Below, in pieces: positions 50,176 to 58,482 of a stretch of DNA of 64,000 bases. Made by a program: the position numbers and the translations under genes. The notes under the pieces were generated by a model. That model worked only from the letters and a program-made list of their open reading frames with translations. It was not told the origin of the DNA and made no database searches. Origin of the DNA: NIOZ-UU13 sp964417935. Its GTDB lineage: Bacteria; Planctomycetota; Phycisphaerae; Sedimentisphaerales; Anaerobacaceae. Numbering within the stretch: the stretch's first letter is position 1; each line of letters opens with the position of its first letter. Location of the stretch: assembly GCA_964417935.1 (NCBI GenBank), contig CAYQKF010000003.1, positions 1 through 64,000 on the forward strand, in the 5' to 3' direction.

Positions 50176-50378
50176 GCAGAGCAACCTCCATAGCACAGAA
50201 GATGCTGTGGTCTAATTCAACGTAGCGGTTGGATAGAATGCCGGTTTTTTTGATAACCGGGCCAATTATCTTAGAGGAGGATGCTTAGAACCTCGCATAT
50301 CTGCTCACGAGAGCTAACGGATTCATAGAAAGAGACTTTCAAACGTTTGAAATAAATTACTAAGTGACATTGACAGGG
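50176..50378. other. Intergenic region before sulfatase 6
   Basis: No gene. A CCGGTT / AACCGG hairpin (around 50240-50260) may help end the pseudopilin transcript. Confidence 0.4.
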
Positions 50379-50406
50379 TTGACACACATTTGTTATTTAC
50401 TATTTA
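50379..50406 (+). promoter_or_regulatory. Promoter candidate of the second sulfatase group
   Basis: TTGACA (50379-50384), 16-base spacer, TATTTA (50401-50406). A second TTGACA starts at 50370, nine bases earlier. Confidence 0.5.
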
Positions 50407-50481
50407 CGAGTTATTATTTATAATAGTCAATATCGTAGATCCGCCGTCTTTTGGCGGAATAAATAATTAAAGGAAGCGATT

Positions 50482-51924
50482 ATGGGTAAACAAACGAGAA
50501 GAGAGTTTCTTAAGATGATGGGCTTTGTGGTGGCTTCGGCGGGAGCGACTCCGCTGTTGCCGAGCTGCGCCGGTGTAGGCCGGATAACCGGGATAGGAGC
50601 AAAGCAGCCGAATATCATTTTCATCCTTGCCGATGATTTGGGCTATGGAGACGTCGGCTGCTTTGGGCAGAAGACTATCCAGACGCCGAACATAGACCGA
50701 ATGGCCCGGGAGGGGATGCGCTTTACCGACCACTATGCCGGCAGCACGGTTTGTGCGCCATCGCGGTGCTGTTTGATGACGGGGCTGCACTCGGGACACG
50801 CACTGGTTCGCGGCAATGCGCGAGTGCCGCTGCGACCTTCGGACGTTACCGTTGCCGAACTGCTCAGCGAAGCCGGGTACACCACAGGTATCGTCGGCAA
50901 GTGGGGCCTCGGCGAGGCCGACAGTACGGGTATCCCCAACAGGCAGGGCTTCGATTACTGGTTTGGGTATCTCAACCAGAGGCACGCCCACAACTATTAC
51001 CCCAAATACCTGTGGCGCAACGAACATAAGGTCGAGCTTGCAAACGAGGTCAATCACATCATCGGCGGGCATGACCGTTCTCCGGGCGGAGTTGCGACCA
51101 AACGTGTTGAGTATTCACACGATTTGGCTGCCGAAGAGGCTTTGGGTTTTGTTGAGAAGAATAAGAACAAACCTTTCTTTTTGTATCTGGCTTTTACGAT
51201 TCCTCATGCGAACAACGAGGCGGGCAACAAAGGCATGGAAGTGCCTTCGCTCGAGCCATACGCCGCTGAGGATTGGCCCGAGCCGCAGAAAGGCCACGCC
51301 GCGATGATAACACGGATGGACCGTGACATCGGCAGACTTATGGCTAAGCTCAGTGAGCTTGGACTGGACGAAAATACGTTTGTGTTCTTTTCGAGTGACA
51401 ACGGCCCGCATAAAGAAGGCGGAGCAGACCCGGATTTTTTTAACAGCTCCGGCCCGCTGCGCGGCTACAAACGTGCATTATACGAAGGCGGCATTCGCGT
51501 CCCGACGATTGCACGCTGGCCGGGCAAAATAAAAGCCGGTTCGATTAATGACCATATCTCGGCGTTCTGGGACTTCCTGCCGACCTGTTGCGACCTCGCG
51601 GGTATAAACAGCCCGGAGGGTATTGACGGTATCTCTATGCTTCCAACATTGTTGGGTCAGGGCTGGAGGCAGAAAAAGCACGAGTTTCTTTACTGGGAAT
51701 TTCATGAGCAGGGCAAAAGGCAGGCTGTCCGCATGGGCGAATGGAAGGGCGTTCGGCTGAATGTAGCCAAGAACCCCAACGGGCCGATAGAGCTTTACAA
51801 CCTCAAAACCGATATCGCAGAGGAGCACAACGTGGCCGACCAGCATCCGGCAATCGTCGCAAAGATTGAAGGATATATGAAAGCTGCGCGTACGCCTTCG
51901 GAAAACTGGCCGCTGCCGGGTTAG
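50482..51924 (+). CDS. S1-family sulfatase, Tat lipoprotein (6 of 7), GKWGLG type
   Basis: 480 residues. RBS AAGGAAG. Tat motif TRREFLK, lipobox LPSC (Cys29), ADDLGYGDVG metal site, CAPSR with formylglycine Cys91, SSDNGPH. GKWGLG replaces GKWHLG, a pattern regularly seen in the arylsulfatase-A-like subfamilies with exo-activity. The TGLHSGHALVRGNARVPL stretch is another marker of that group. First of two sulfatases in this second group; sulfatase 7 follows after a 120-base gap with three small palindromes. Confidence 0.92.
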   Translation: MGKQTRREFLKMMGFVVASAGATPLLPSCAGVGRITGIGAKQPNIIFILADDLGYGDVGCFGQKTIQTPNIDRMAREGMRFTDHYAGSTVCAPSRCCLMTGLHSGHALVRGNARVPLRPSDVTVAELLSEAGYTTGIVGKWGLGEADSTGIPNRQGFDYWFGYLNQRHAHNYYPKYLWRNEHKVELANEVNHIIGGHDRSPGGVATKRVEYSHDLAAEEALGFVEKNKNKPFFLYLAFTIPHANNEAGNKGMEVPSLEPYAAEDWPEPQKGHAAMITRMDRDIGRLMAKLSELGLDENTFVFFSSDNGPHKEGGADPDFFNSSGPLRGYKRALYEGGIRVPTIARWPGKIKAGSINDHISAFWDFLPTCCDLAGINSPEGIDGISMLPTLLGQGWRQKKHEFLYWEFHEQGKRQAVRMGEWKGVRLNVAKNPNGPIELYNLKTDIAEEHNVADQHPAIVAKIEGYMKAARTPSENWPLPG

Positions 51925-51970
51925 TACTTTTTCAACTGCGATTTTGTGAGTCAAAACCTGCGGTAAGCTT

Positions 51971-52028
51971 GTCCCCGCGAAAGCGGGGAACCACAGGCTA
52001 AATATTTAGCCCCACGTTTTACGTGGGG
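51971..52028. repeat. Three consecutive short palindromes
   Basis: TCCCCGC-GAAA-GCGGGGA, then GGCTAAATATTTAGCC (51997-52012), then CCCCACGT-TTT-ACGTGGGG (52010-52028). The last ends ten bases before the RBS of sulfatase 7 and could affect its translation. Confidence 0.65.
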
Positions 52029-52046
52029 TTGCCAGGAAGGGTCATT

Positions 52047-53495
52047 ATGAAACGTCGTGATTTTCTAAAAGCGATTGGTATTGGTGCGGCCTCGCTGATG
52101 ATGCCGGGATGCGCTGTAGGTGCTGGGTCGAAGAGAAAACCCAATTTTGTTTTTATCTTTATCGACGATTTGGGATGGAAGGATGTCGGCTTTACAGGTA
52201 GGGCCCCCGGTTCGGGCGGACCCAGTCGATACTACGAGACGCCGAACATTGACAAGCTCGCCGAGCAGGGCGTCATCTTTACCAACGCCTACTCCAATGC
52301 CCCCAACTGTGCCCCGACCCGTGCCTGTTTGATATCGGGCCAGTACTCACCGCGACACGGGGTCTATACGGTGGGCACTTCCGAACGAGGCCGGGAAAAT
52401 TTGCGAAAGCTGATTCCGATACCAAACACAACCGACCTCGATTCCAAAGCCGTTACTATTGCTGAAGCACTAAAGCCGGGCGGATACACCTCAGCGTGCA
52501 TAGGTAAGTGGCACTTGGGCAATAAAGCACCCTACCGTCCCCAGGACCGGGGTTTCGATGTCGAATTCCAGAGGAAACACGGTGGCCATTTCAGCAAGGA
52601 GGGCGAATATCTAACTGACCGCATGACTGATGAGGCGATGCAGTTCATCGAAGCCAACAGAGACGGTCCCTTCTTCCTGTACTTGTCTCACCATGCAGTG
52701 CACACTCCAATCCAGGCCAAGAAGGAATTTATCGAAAAGTACAAAAGGAAAAAGCCGGACGGCGAGCACAACAACCCAACCTATGCCGCTATGATTGAGA
52801 GCGTCGATGAGAGTGTGGCTACGGTCATGGATAAGCTCGACGAACTGGGACTAACGGACAACACGGCGGTATTCTTCTTCTCCGATAACGGCGGATACGC
52901 GAATGCGACTTCAATGGCTCCGCTGCGAGGTTCAAAAGGGATGCTCTATGAAGGCGGCATACGAGTGCCGATGGCTGTACGCTGGCCGGGAAAAGCAAAG
53001 GCAAGCAGTCTCTGCGATGTGCCGGTAATAGGCATCGATTTCTATCCGACAATGTTGGAAATGGCGGGCGTTCCGAAGCCGCGGAGACATATTCTCGACG
53101 GCCAAAGCATAGTCGGGCTGCTGACTGCAAAAAAATCGCAATTCAAAAAGCGGCCTATCTTCTGGCATTTCCCTGCATATCTTGAATCCTATAACGAAAA
53201 GCAATGGCCGTGGCGAATAACGCCGGCTGGCGCAGTGCGTCAGGGCGACTGGAAACTGATAGAATTCTTCGAAGACGGAAAACTCGAACTGTACAACATC
53301 AAAGACGACATCCGCGAAAAGAACGACCTCGCCGGGACGATGCCGGACAAGATCGAGGAGCTGCATCGGACGCTCGTCGAATGGCGTAAGAGCATTGGCG
53401 CCCCAATTCCGACCGAAAAGAATCCTCGGTACGACCCTAAGGCAAGAGCAGCAGGCATGAAAAAAGCAAGAGGAAGAAAGAAGAAAAAAAATTAA
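52047..53495 (+). CDS. S1-family sulfatase, Tat lipoprotein (7 of 7)
   Basis: 482 residues from ATG 52047 (RBS GGAAGG; a GTG at 52023 is in frame but in a hairpin). Tat motif KRRDFLK, lipobox MPGC (Cys22), IDDLGWKDVG, CAPTR with formylglycine Cys88, GKWHLGN and SDNGGY all present. KETPNIDKLAEQG-type and HHAVHTPIQAK segments fit the N-acetylgalactosamine/iduronate-like S1 groups common in Planctomycetes. The C-terminus is a Lys/Arg/Ala-rich tail (RAAGMKKARGRKKKKN) of no obvious enzymatic role. Confidence 0.92.
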   Translation: MKRRDFLKAIGIGAASLMMPGCAVGAGSKRKPNFVFIFIDDLGWKDVGFTGRAPGSGGPSRYYETPNIDKLAEQGVIFTNAYSNAPNCAPTRACLISGQYSPRHGVYTVGTSERGRENLRKLIPIPNTTDLDSKAVTIAEALKPGGYTSACIGKWHLGNKAPYRPQDRGFDVEFQRKHGGHFSKEGEYLTDRMTDEAMQFIEANRDGPFFLYLSHHAVHTPIQAKKEFIEKYKRKKPDGEHNNPTYAAMIESVDESVATVMDKLDELGLTDNTAVFFFSDNGGYANATSMAPLRGSKGMLYEGGIRVPMAVRWPGKAKASSLCDVPVIGIDFYPTMLEMAGVPKPRRHILDGQSIVGLLTAKKSQFKKRPIFWHFPAYLESYNEKQWPWRITPAGAVRQGDWKLIEFFEDGKLELYNIKDDIREKNDLAGTMPDKIEELHRTLVEWRKSIGAPIPTEKNPRYDPKARAAGMKKARGRKKKKN

Positions 53496-53509
53496 CAGCT
53501 ATCATTGCG

Positions 53510-53605
53510 AGCACCTGACCTGATTCTCAGGAAGTATGCAAAAGAAAATGGAACAACAATGTCATTGCGAAGGAGCCGCAGGCGACTGTGGCAATCTCAA
53601 CCCTC
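53510..53605. repeat. Palindromic repeat fragments upstream of the TGILPV gene
   Basis: TGCGAGCACCTGACC ... AGTATGCAAAAGAAAATGG resembles part of 10408-10529, followed by GTCATTGCGAAGGAGCCGC. Confidence 0.6.
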
Positions 53606-53631
53606 ACAATACGAAAACCGTTTATTTTCTT

Positions 53632-55806
53632 ATGAGAGTACTTAGGATTGTTGCGGCCGGTGTCGCTGTTATCCTGTTGACGGTCTCGCCCGGCTTCGGC
53701 AAGACCCGTAGCACGGGCATCCTGCCCGTGAACAAGAACCGTGGCACGGGCATCCTGCCCGTGGGCAAGACCCGTGGCACAGGCATCCTGCCCGTGAACC
53801 GAAACCTGCAAAAACTTAGGGTATTTAATGACGAATACCCTCGCGTGTTTTTCTTCCGGCAGGCTGAGGGCGTAGCGGCACAAAAAAGTGTGTCCTACGA
53901 GCAGTGGGAGAAGACTTTCGAGCGGCTGATGGGCATCGAGGGCAAAGTGCTTGACGAAGAGGTGCCGGGGCGGTCAAACCGTAACATTGACTTTTTCACG
54001 CGTTTTAAGAAGCGCCACCCCGACCAGCTCGTTTTGCTTCACTTCAACGGCAATGCCCGTGACCCACGCTATGAGTCGGACAGGTTCTTCTCGGGTCACT
54101 GGATATATTATAACGGGGCGAAGATTCTCTCTGATGTACCCGCCGAAGAAGGCCAGACGGATATACGCGTCGAGAACCCGAATCTTTTCAAAGTAAATAT
54201 GGGTCGCTATCGTACTTCCAACGAGGACATCGGCCTGTGCAGACTCGATGCTGATGGTAAACCGAATTGGCACCGGAGCGAACAGGTCCAGCTTATCTTT
54301 GTCGATTCCAGGAACAAGACCATCCGTGTTCGTCGCGGCTGCTACGGCACGAAGCCGCGTGCTTTTCCCGCCGCCGGCAGTTACGCCGCAGCCCACATGA
54401 CCGAAGGTCCCTGGGGCAGGCAAAGTCATCTGCTTTGGTACCATAATTACTCTACCTGCTGTCCTCGCGATAAGAAAGGACGCGTGTGCAGCGATGTTCT
54501 GGTCGGACATTTGGCCGAGTTGTTCGGGCCGAGCGGCGCACTGGCGGCTTTCGACGGATTGGAGTTCGACGTTTTGAAATTCCGCTGCGGCGGTCCTCTT
54601 AAGGGACGCGGAGCGGACTGCGATGCGGACGGTAAAATAGACGGCGGCTTCTATGGCGGTATCAATTCCTACGGCGCAGGCGTAGTTGAGTTCTGTCGGC
54701 AGTTAAGAAAACGGCTCGGAGAAGACCGCATCATTTTAGCCGACGGGGCAAGTGTGAATAACCAGCGTGCGTTCGGTATTTTGAACGGTATTGAAAGCGA
54801 GGGTTGGCCGCACTTGAGCGACCATCAAATTCATGATTGGTCCGGTGGCCTCAACCGGCACTTCTTCTGGGACAAGAATGCCCGGCCACCGGTTCTCAAC
54901 TACATCAACCACAAATTCAATATACCCACCGGTAAGCCGGGAATAAGAAAACAGGCCAATGTTCCATTCAGCACACACCGTTTGGTTTTTGCGGTTGCTG
55001 CTTTTACAAACTCAGCGCAATGTTACAGTTTCCCTCCTAAAAATGACCCGGACGGCCTGTTTGGCGTCTGGGACGAATTCCGTATGGGAACGCAAAACAA
55101 ACTCGGTTGGCTTGGCAAGCCGCTTGGCCCGGCGGTACGCAAGGCTACGCGCCAGCCGGATTTATTAAAAGGGAAAGGATACCCAGTTGACCAAAATCTG
55201 GGGAAGCTTTTTCACGGCGACGGTATCCAATTTCAACGCGTGAAGTCTGGTTTGTTAGTTACTGCCGAAACAAAAGTTCCAGAGATTCGTTTTCGATTAA
55301 CCGAGATACCGACGAATGGGCCTGATTTATTCGTTCGCCTTACCGCACGAGCCGAACCGATGCAGGGATACCCGCCGGAGGTCGCCCGCTTGATGTATGT
55401 CGGGCTTAGCTCGCAAGGCCGGCCGGCAAGTAAGAACGAAAGCTTTATGACGTGTGTCAATTTCAGCGATTTCGATTCGGGATTTTATTTCTCGAACATC
55501 AGGACTAAGAAAGTCGAATTGGAGTTCGTTGTCGAAGGTTCTGAGCCGGTTTGGATTAGCAGGATTGCGGCTTATGCCCACCCGGATGCGATATACCGCG
55601 AGTTTGAGAATGGGCTGGTGCTGGCTAATCCTGCGCCGCATCCATACACATTTGAATTGGACAGACTTTTCCCAGGTCAAAAGTTTCGACATCTGCAGGG
55701 CTCCCGCACTCAGGATACAGTGTCCAACGACGGCTCAGTCGTTTCCGACAGATTAACTCTCGAACCCAAGGAAGGTCTCTTCCTGACTAAAATTGCCATT
55801 CACTAA
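53632..55806 (+). CDS. Large secreted protein of unknown function with TGILPV repeat insertion
   Basis: 724 residues from ATG 53632; the frame opens at 53536, but that stretch is repeat DNA. A signal peptide (RVLRIVAAGVAVILLTVSPGFG) is followed at once by three STGILPV/GTGILPV units, encoded by the repeat at 53703-53800. The mature body has no recognised domain. Motifs seen are LLHFNGNARDPRYES, IRVRRGCYGTKPRAF, FDGLEFDVLKFRCGG, DCDADGKIDGGFYGG and a C-terminal beta-rich part (PEIRFRLTEIP). The FDGLEFD / DCDADG acids in a barrel-like segment and the location next to sulfatases suggest a glycoside-hydrolase-like polysaccharide enzyme; that is inference. A strong terminator follows. Confidence 0.65.
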   Translation: MRVLRIVAAGVAVILLTVSPGFGKTRSTGILPVNKNRGTGILPVGKTRGTGILPVNRNLQKLRVFNDEYPRVFFFRQAEGVAAQKSVSYEQWEKTFERLMGIEGKVLDEEVPGRSNRNIDFFTRFKKRHPDQLVLLHFNGNARDPRYESDRFFSGHWIYYNGAKILSDVPAEEGQTDIRVENPNLFKVNMGRYRTSNEDIGLCRLDADGKPNWHRSEQVQLIFVDSRNKTIRVRRGCYGTKPRAFPAAGSYAAAHMTEGPWGRQSHLLWYHNYSTCCPRDKKGRVCSDVLVGHLAELFGPSGALAAFDGLEFDVLKFRCGGPLKGRGADCDADGKIDGGFYGGINSYGAGVVEFCRQLRKRLGEDRIILADGASVNNQRAFGILNGIESEGWPHLSDHQIHDWSGGLNRHFFWDKNARPPVLNYINHKFNIPTGKPGIRKQANVPFSTHRLVFAVAAFTNSAQCYSFPPKNDPDGLFGVWDEFRMGTQNKLGWLGKPLGPAVRKATRQPDLLKGKGYPVDQNLGKLFHGDGIQFQRVKSGLLVTAETKVPEIRFRLTEIPTNGPDLFVRLTARAEPMQGYPPEVARLMYVGLSSQGRPASKNESFMTCVNFSDFDSGFYFSNIRTKKVELEFVVEGSEPVWISRIAAYAHPDAIYREFENGLVLANPAPHPYTFELDRLFPGQKFRHLQGSRTQDTVSNDGSVVSDRLTLEPKEGLFLTKIAIH
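53703..53800. repeat. Three palindromic GGCACGGGCATCCTGCCCGTG units inside a coding region
   Basis: Each unit has CACGGGCA-TCC-TGCCCGTG, is spaced about 36 bases from the next, and is separated by AAGACCCGT/AAGAACCGT. In frame they read TGILPV. In the other strand such units read HGQDARATG, a string seen in many planctomycete predictions. Confidence 0.85.
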
Positions 55807-55822
55807 CAAGCCGTTATATCAG

Positions 55823-55850
55823 CCCTGGGTTTTACCCAGGGTTTTTGTTT
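55823..55850 (+). terminator. Rho-independent terminator
   Basis: CCCTGGGT-TTT-ACCCAGGG then TTTTTGTTT, 17 bases after the stop of the large secreted protein. Confidence 0.85.
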
Positions 55851-56085
55851 AGCCCCAAATTTATTTGGTGGTTCTCTTTGTCCCGCCTGCCCCCGCATTG
55901 TACCCGCCTATGTGGGCAGTGGGGGCAATTTATTGCGGGGTTGTTTAGCGGTCGCCGCCAAGCTTGTCCTGAGCGAAGTCGAAGGGACGCTATACGAAAA
56001 TTTCATTCCGCATTTACCCCGTGAGATAGCAAAGCTTATCTCACCGGGGCCAATTCTCTAATCTTCAATTAACCAATTAACTACT
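55848..56085 (+). repeat. Composite repeat, plus-strand copy
   Basis: In order: TTTAGCCCCAAATTTATTTGG, CGCCTGCCCCCGCATTGT, GTGGGCAGTGGGGGCAATTTA, GTTTAGCGGTCGCC, TTGTCCTGAGCGAAG, TCGAAGGGACGC, CATTCCG, TTTACCCC, a GTGAGATA/TATCTCAC hairpin (56017-56049) and CCAATTCT. The same elements in the same order are present inverted at 62876-63160. Confidence 0.75.
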
Positions 56086-56228
56086 CACTATTATTTTTTC
56101 TTGTAATTCCCCCTCCTACACTGTAATATTCCATCGACGTGCGGGCGTTCATTGATTTCATCACCAAGTGGTAGTTAGTGTAGGGTATGCGGTGCATACC
56201 ATTTTTGACTTATCTTTGAAAGAAAGCC

Positions 56229-56989
56229 ATGCGTAAGCTATCTGCAACTTTCATAAATTCGTTGAAATCCGGTTTTCTTGCTGGAATCACAAAAAAGGTT
56301 ATTGCAGATTCTGACCTTACCCTTGAAATCAGGGACAATTACATCAATATCTATTACAAAGGCAACTCTCTTCTGAAACTAACAGAATCTATCCACGGAC
56401 GGTATAAAGCAGATATACATGATAAATTTAGAGATGGTTTAGACATCCCTTTAGATTTTATTGACCAAGAAACAATAGTGAATATTTCATTATTGATAGG
56501 CAATACGTTGTCGGTAAACAACGATTCGATTTAACGGGCATCTTCTGGGATAGAAAGGCCAGAAGAAAAGGGCAGGAAGTAGCTTTATGCGTTATAGAAG
56601 TGAAGTTTGCGCTTAACCAGGATATATCGGAAGTTCACAATCAACTAAAGCGGTATTATGAAGCCATAAGACCAAAAGCCAGAAACATTGCCGAAGAAGG
56701 CGAAACTATATTTCGCCAAAAGCTGGAATTAGGTCTATACAACCAATCTGCAGAGAGAATCAAAGCAATGAAAACATTATCTTTTTCAAAAGATATTTCT
56801 CAGTTTCAATTCGTTCTGGTCTTAGTAGATTACAATCCTAATAGTTTAAAATTGAATCTTAATAGCTTAGCAAAGTTGCCTTTTGCCAAACAAATAAAAT
56901 TTTTCCACGGAGGATTTGCAATGTGGAAACAAAATGTAAAACCTCTTGCGAGTTCCCATGCTGATCATAGTGTTATACGGAAACAATAG
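56229..56989 (+). pseudogene. Frameshifted PD-(D/E)XK-like protein
   Basis: The first frame (56229-56534) encodes 101 residues ending GNTLSVNNDSI; the continuation is in another frame, where from about 56507 the reading is VGKQRFDLTGIFWDRKARRKG then CVIEVKFALNQDISEVHNQL and on to the stop at 56989. A single-base shift near 56505-56520 would join them into about 250 residues. RFDLTGIFWD...IEVK resembles a PD-(D/E)XK nuclease core. The downstream ATG at 56600 would give only the C-terminal half. It lies 22 bases before the next gene, which suggests an operon. AT-rich relative to the sulfatase genes. Confidence 0.65.
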
Positions 56990-57011
56990 ACATAGTTAGA
57001 CAAATAAAAAC

Positions 57012-57671
57012 ATGAAAAATCAATACCTAGGTGACTCAAAAGACAGCTTCAAATGGGATTACCATGATTTTCTCGCAAGGGAACTAAATTATCCGGTTCT
57101 TAATATCATGTTAATGATGACTCCGGATGATGAGAGCAATTATGGAAAGACACATCCTACTTTATTTCCCGCTCGGAAAGAGATTCTGGATTTCTGCGAC
57201 GATTTGCGGAATGAAAGAAAAGTCATTTTAATAAATAGCTTACCCGGAAGAACAAACTCTCATTATATTGTGAATTTGCATAATAATGACTCGCATATAA
57301 CAAACAAAAACAGAAAAACATATTTTTCAGGATTGTCGGACAAAGAAGAACAGTTGTTATTTTTTGATCCAGATAATGGGTTTGAACCTGAGAAGTCAAG
57401 CGAAAAACATGTTTTGTATTCTGATATTTCATATATCTTGGAGCAAATATCTGAAAGTTCAGTGGTTTCTGTCTTCCAGATTTTTAGGCACGAAGCGTTT
57501 ACAAAAACTTTTGCACGAATTAAAGAACGTTTGAATAATAGTCATTCGACAGCTATTTATTGGCACTCATTAATGTTTGTGGCTATAAGTAAATCAGAAG
57601 ACACAATAAAGAGAGTTTCTGATGCAAACAAGAAATACTCTAAAGATAATCCAGTTGAGGTCATTGCCTAA
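57012..57671 (+). CDS. Conserved hypothetical protein, MKNQYFGD / FFDPDNG family
   Basis: 219 residues. The start MKNQYLGDSKDSFKWDYHDFLARELN and a central LLFFDPDNGFEPE match a family of hypothetical proteins with these two conserved stretches. LNIMLMMTPDDESNYGKTH and VLYSDISYILEQISESSVVSVFQIFRHE are other recognisable parts. The DPDNG acids resemble a metal-binding or catalytic loop, but no activity is known to me. It directly follows the broken nuclease-like gene. Members are often found in mobile or defence-type contexts, which fits here. Confidence 0.7.
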   Translation: MKNQYLGDSKDSFKWDYHDFLARELNYPVLNIMLMMTPDDESNYGKTHPTLFPARKEILDFCDDLRNERKVILINSLPGRTNSHYIVNLHNNDSHITNKNRKTYFSGLSDKEEQLLFFDPDNGFEPEKSSEKHVLYSDISYILEQISESSVVSVFQIFRHEAFTKTFARIKERLNNSHSTAIYWHSLMFVAISKSEDTIKRVSDANKKYSKDNPVEVIA

Positions 57672-58286
57672 CAATATCTTCAACTCGGGAAAAAACTAAG
57701 AAAACTAGGGACAATTACCTATTTTTTCTGTCCATATTAGATTATCAAACTCAAAATCCACAATCTTGTCACCGTATGCCTCTGCTTGTGCCTGCGAAGC
57801 CTGTCCTCGACTCCGATCGGGGGGCGGGTAGCGGAGTTTCCGTTCACCTCGCGAGGTTCACCCCGTGAGATAACAAATTTTATCTCACTTGGGTAACGAA
57901 GTTTATCTAACCGCGGTCGCCATTTCCTTAAAGTATCTCTACGTGGTGTAAATCTCTCAAAACATTTTACCGGCCAAATCCAACCAAGGCAAGAAACAAC
58001 CGAAAATTTATCTACTAAAAAAAGACAGATAGTTTATCCCGCGTTAATCAGTGAAATCTGTGGTTCCCACCCCGGCCAAACAAAATCAACCAGATCCTTG
58101 TCGACCAATTACGTAATACGAAATACGAAATACGCTTCACTATTTATTCATCGAGCATCCACTATCGAGCATCAAGTATCCAGTATCGAGCATCCAGCAT
58201 CGAGAATCTGTCATCTGTCATCCTTCTTCTGTTGTCCGTCCTCTGCCTTGTGCTCTGGCCTTAATTCCTGCAAAATTTTTTAATCG
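57672..58286. other. Repeat-filled intergenic region
   Basis: No gene. It contains a hairpin CCCCGTGAGATA / TATCTCACTTGGG (57861-57893) related to 56017-56049 and 62910-62941, and stuttering repeats AATACGAAATACG (58110-58135) and TCGAGCATCCACTATCGAG (58150-58215). Confidence 0.7.
58110..58250. repeat. Stuttering repeats (AATACG, TCGAGCATC, TGTCATC)
   Basis: Three successive short-word repeats upstream of the ppdK promoter. Confidence 0.75.
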
Positions 58287-58315
58287 TTGACATAATTAAC
58301 CTGGGCTAATATATT
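58287..58315 (+). promoter_or_regulatory. Promoter of ppdK
   Basis: TTGACA (58287-58292), 17-base spacer, TATATT (58310-58315), identical hexamers and spacing to the gltX promoter. The leader is about 160 bases. Confidence 0.7.
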
Positions 58316-58482
58316 GTTTGGTCTTGTTTTCCCAGAGGAGTTGCTACTCTGCGAAGTGATACTACTCTCCGAAGTCGCTACGTAGCACGGATTGCTGGGT
58401 GGATGTGCAAAGATATTGGACCTAATCCCTGCATTTGGGGATTATTCGAATGCGAAATTGTAGTTAGAAGGAGATTTTTAGA

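Noticed and set aside
53536..53631. Upstream start of the large secreted protein
   Set aside because: It would put 32 repeat-derived residues before a clear signal peptide; ATG 53632 is the better start.
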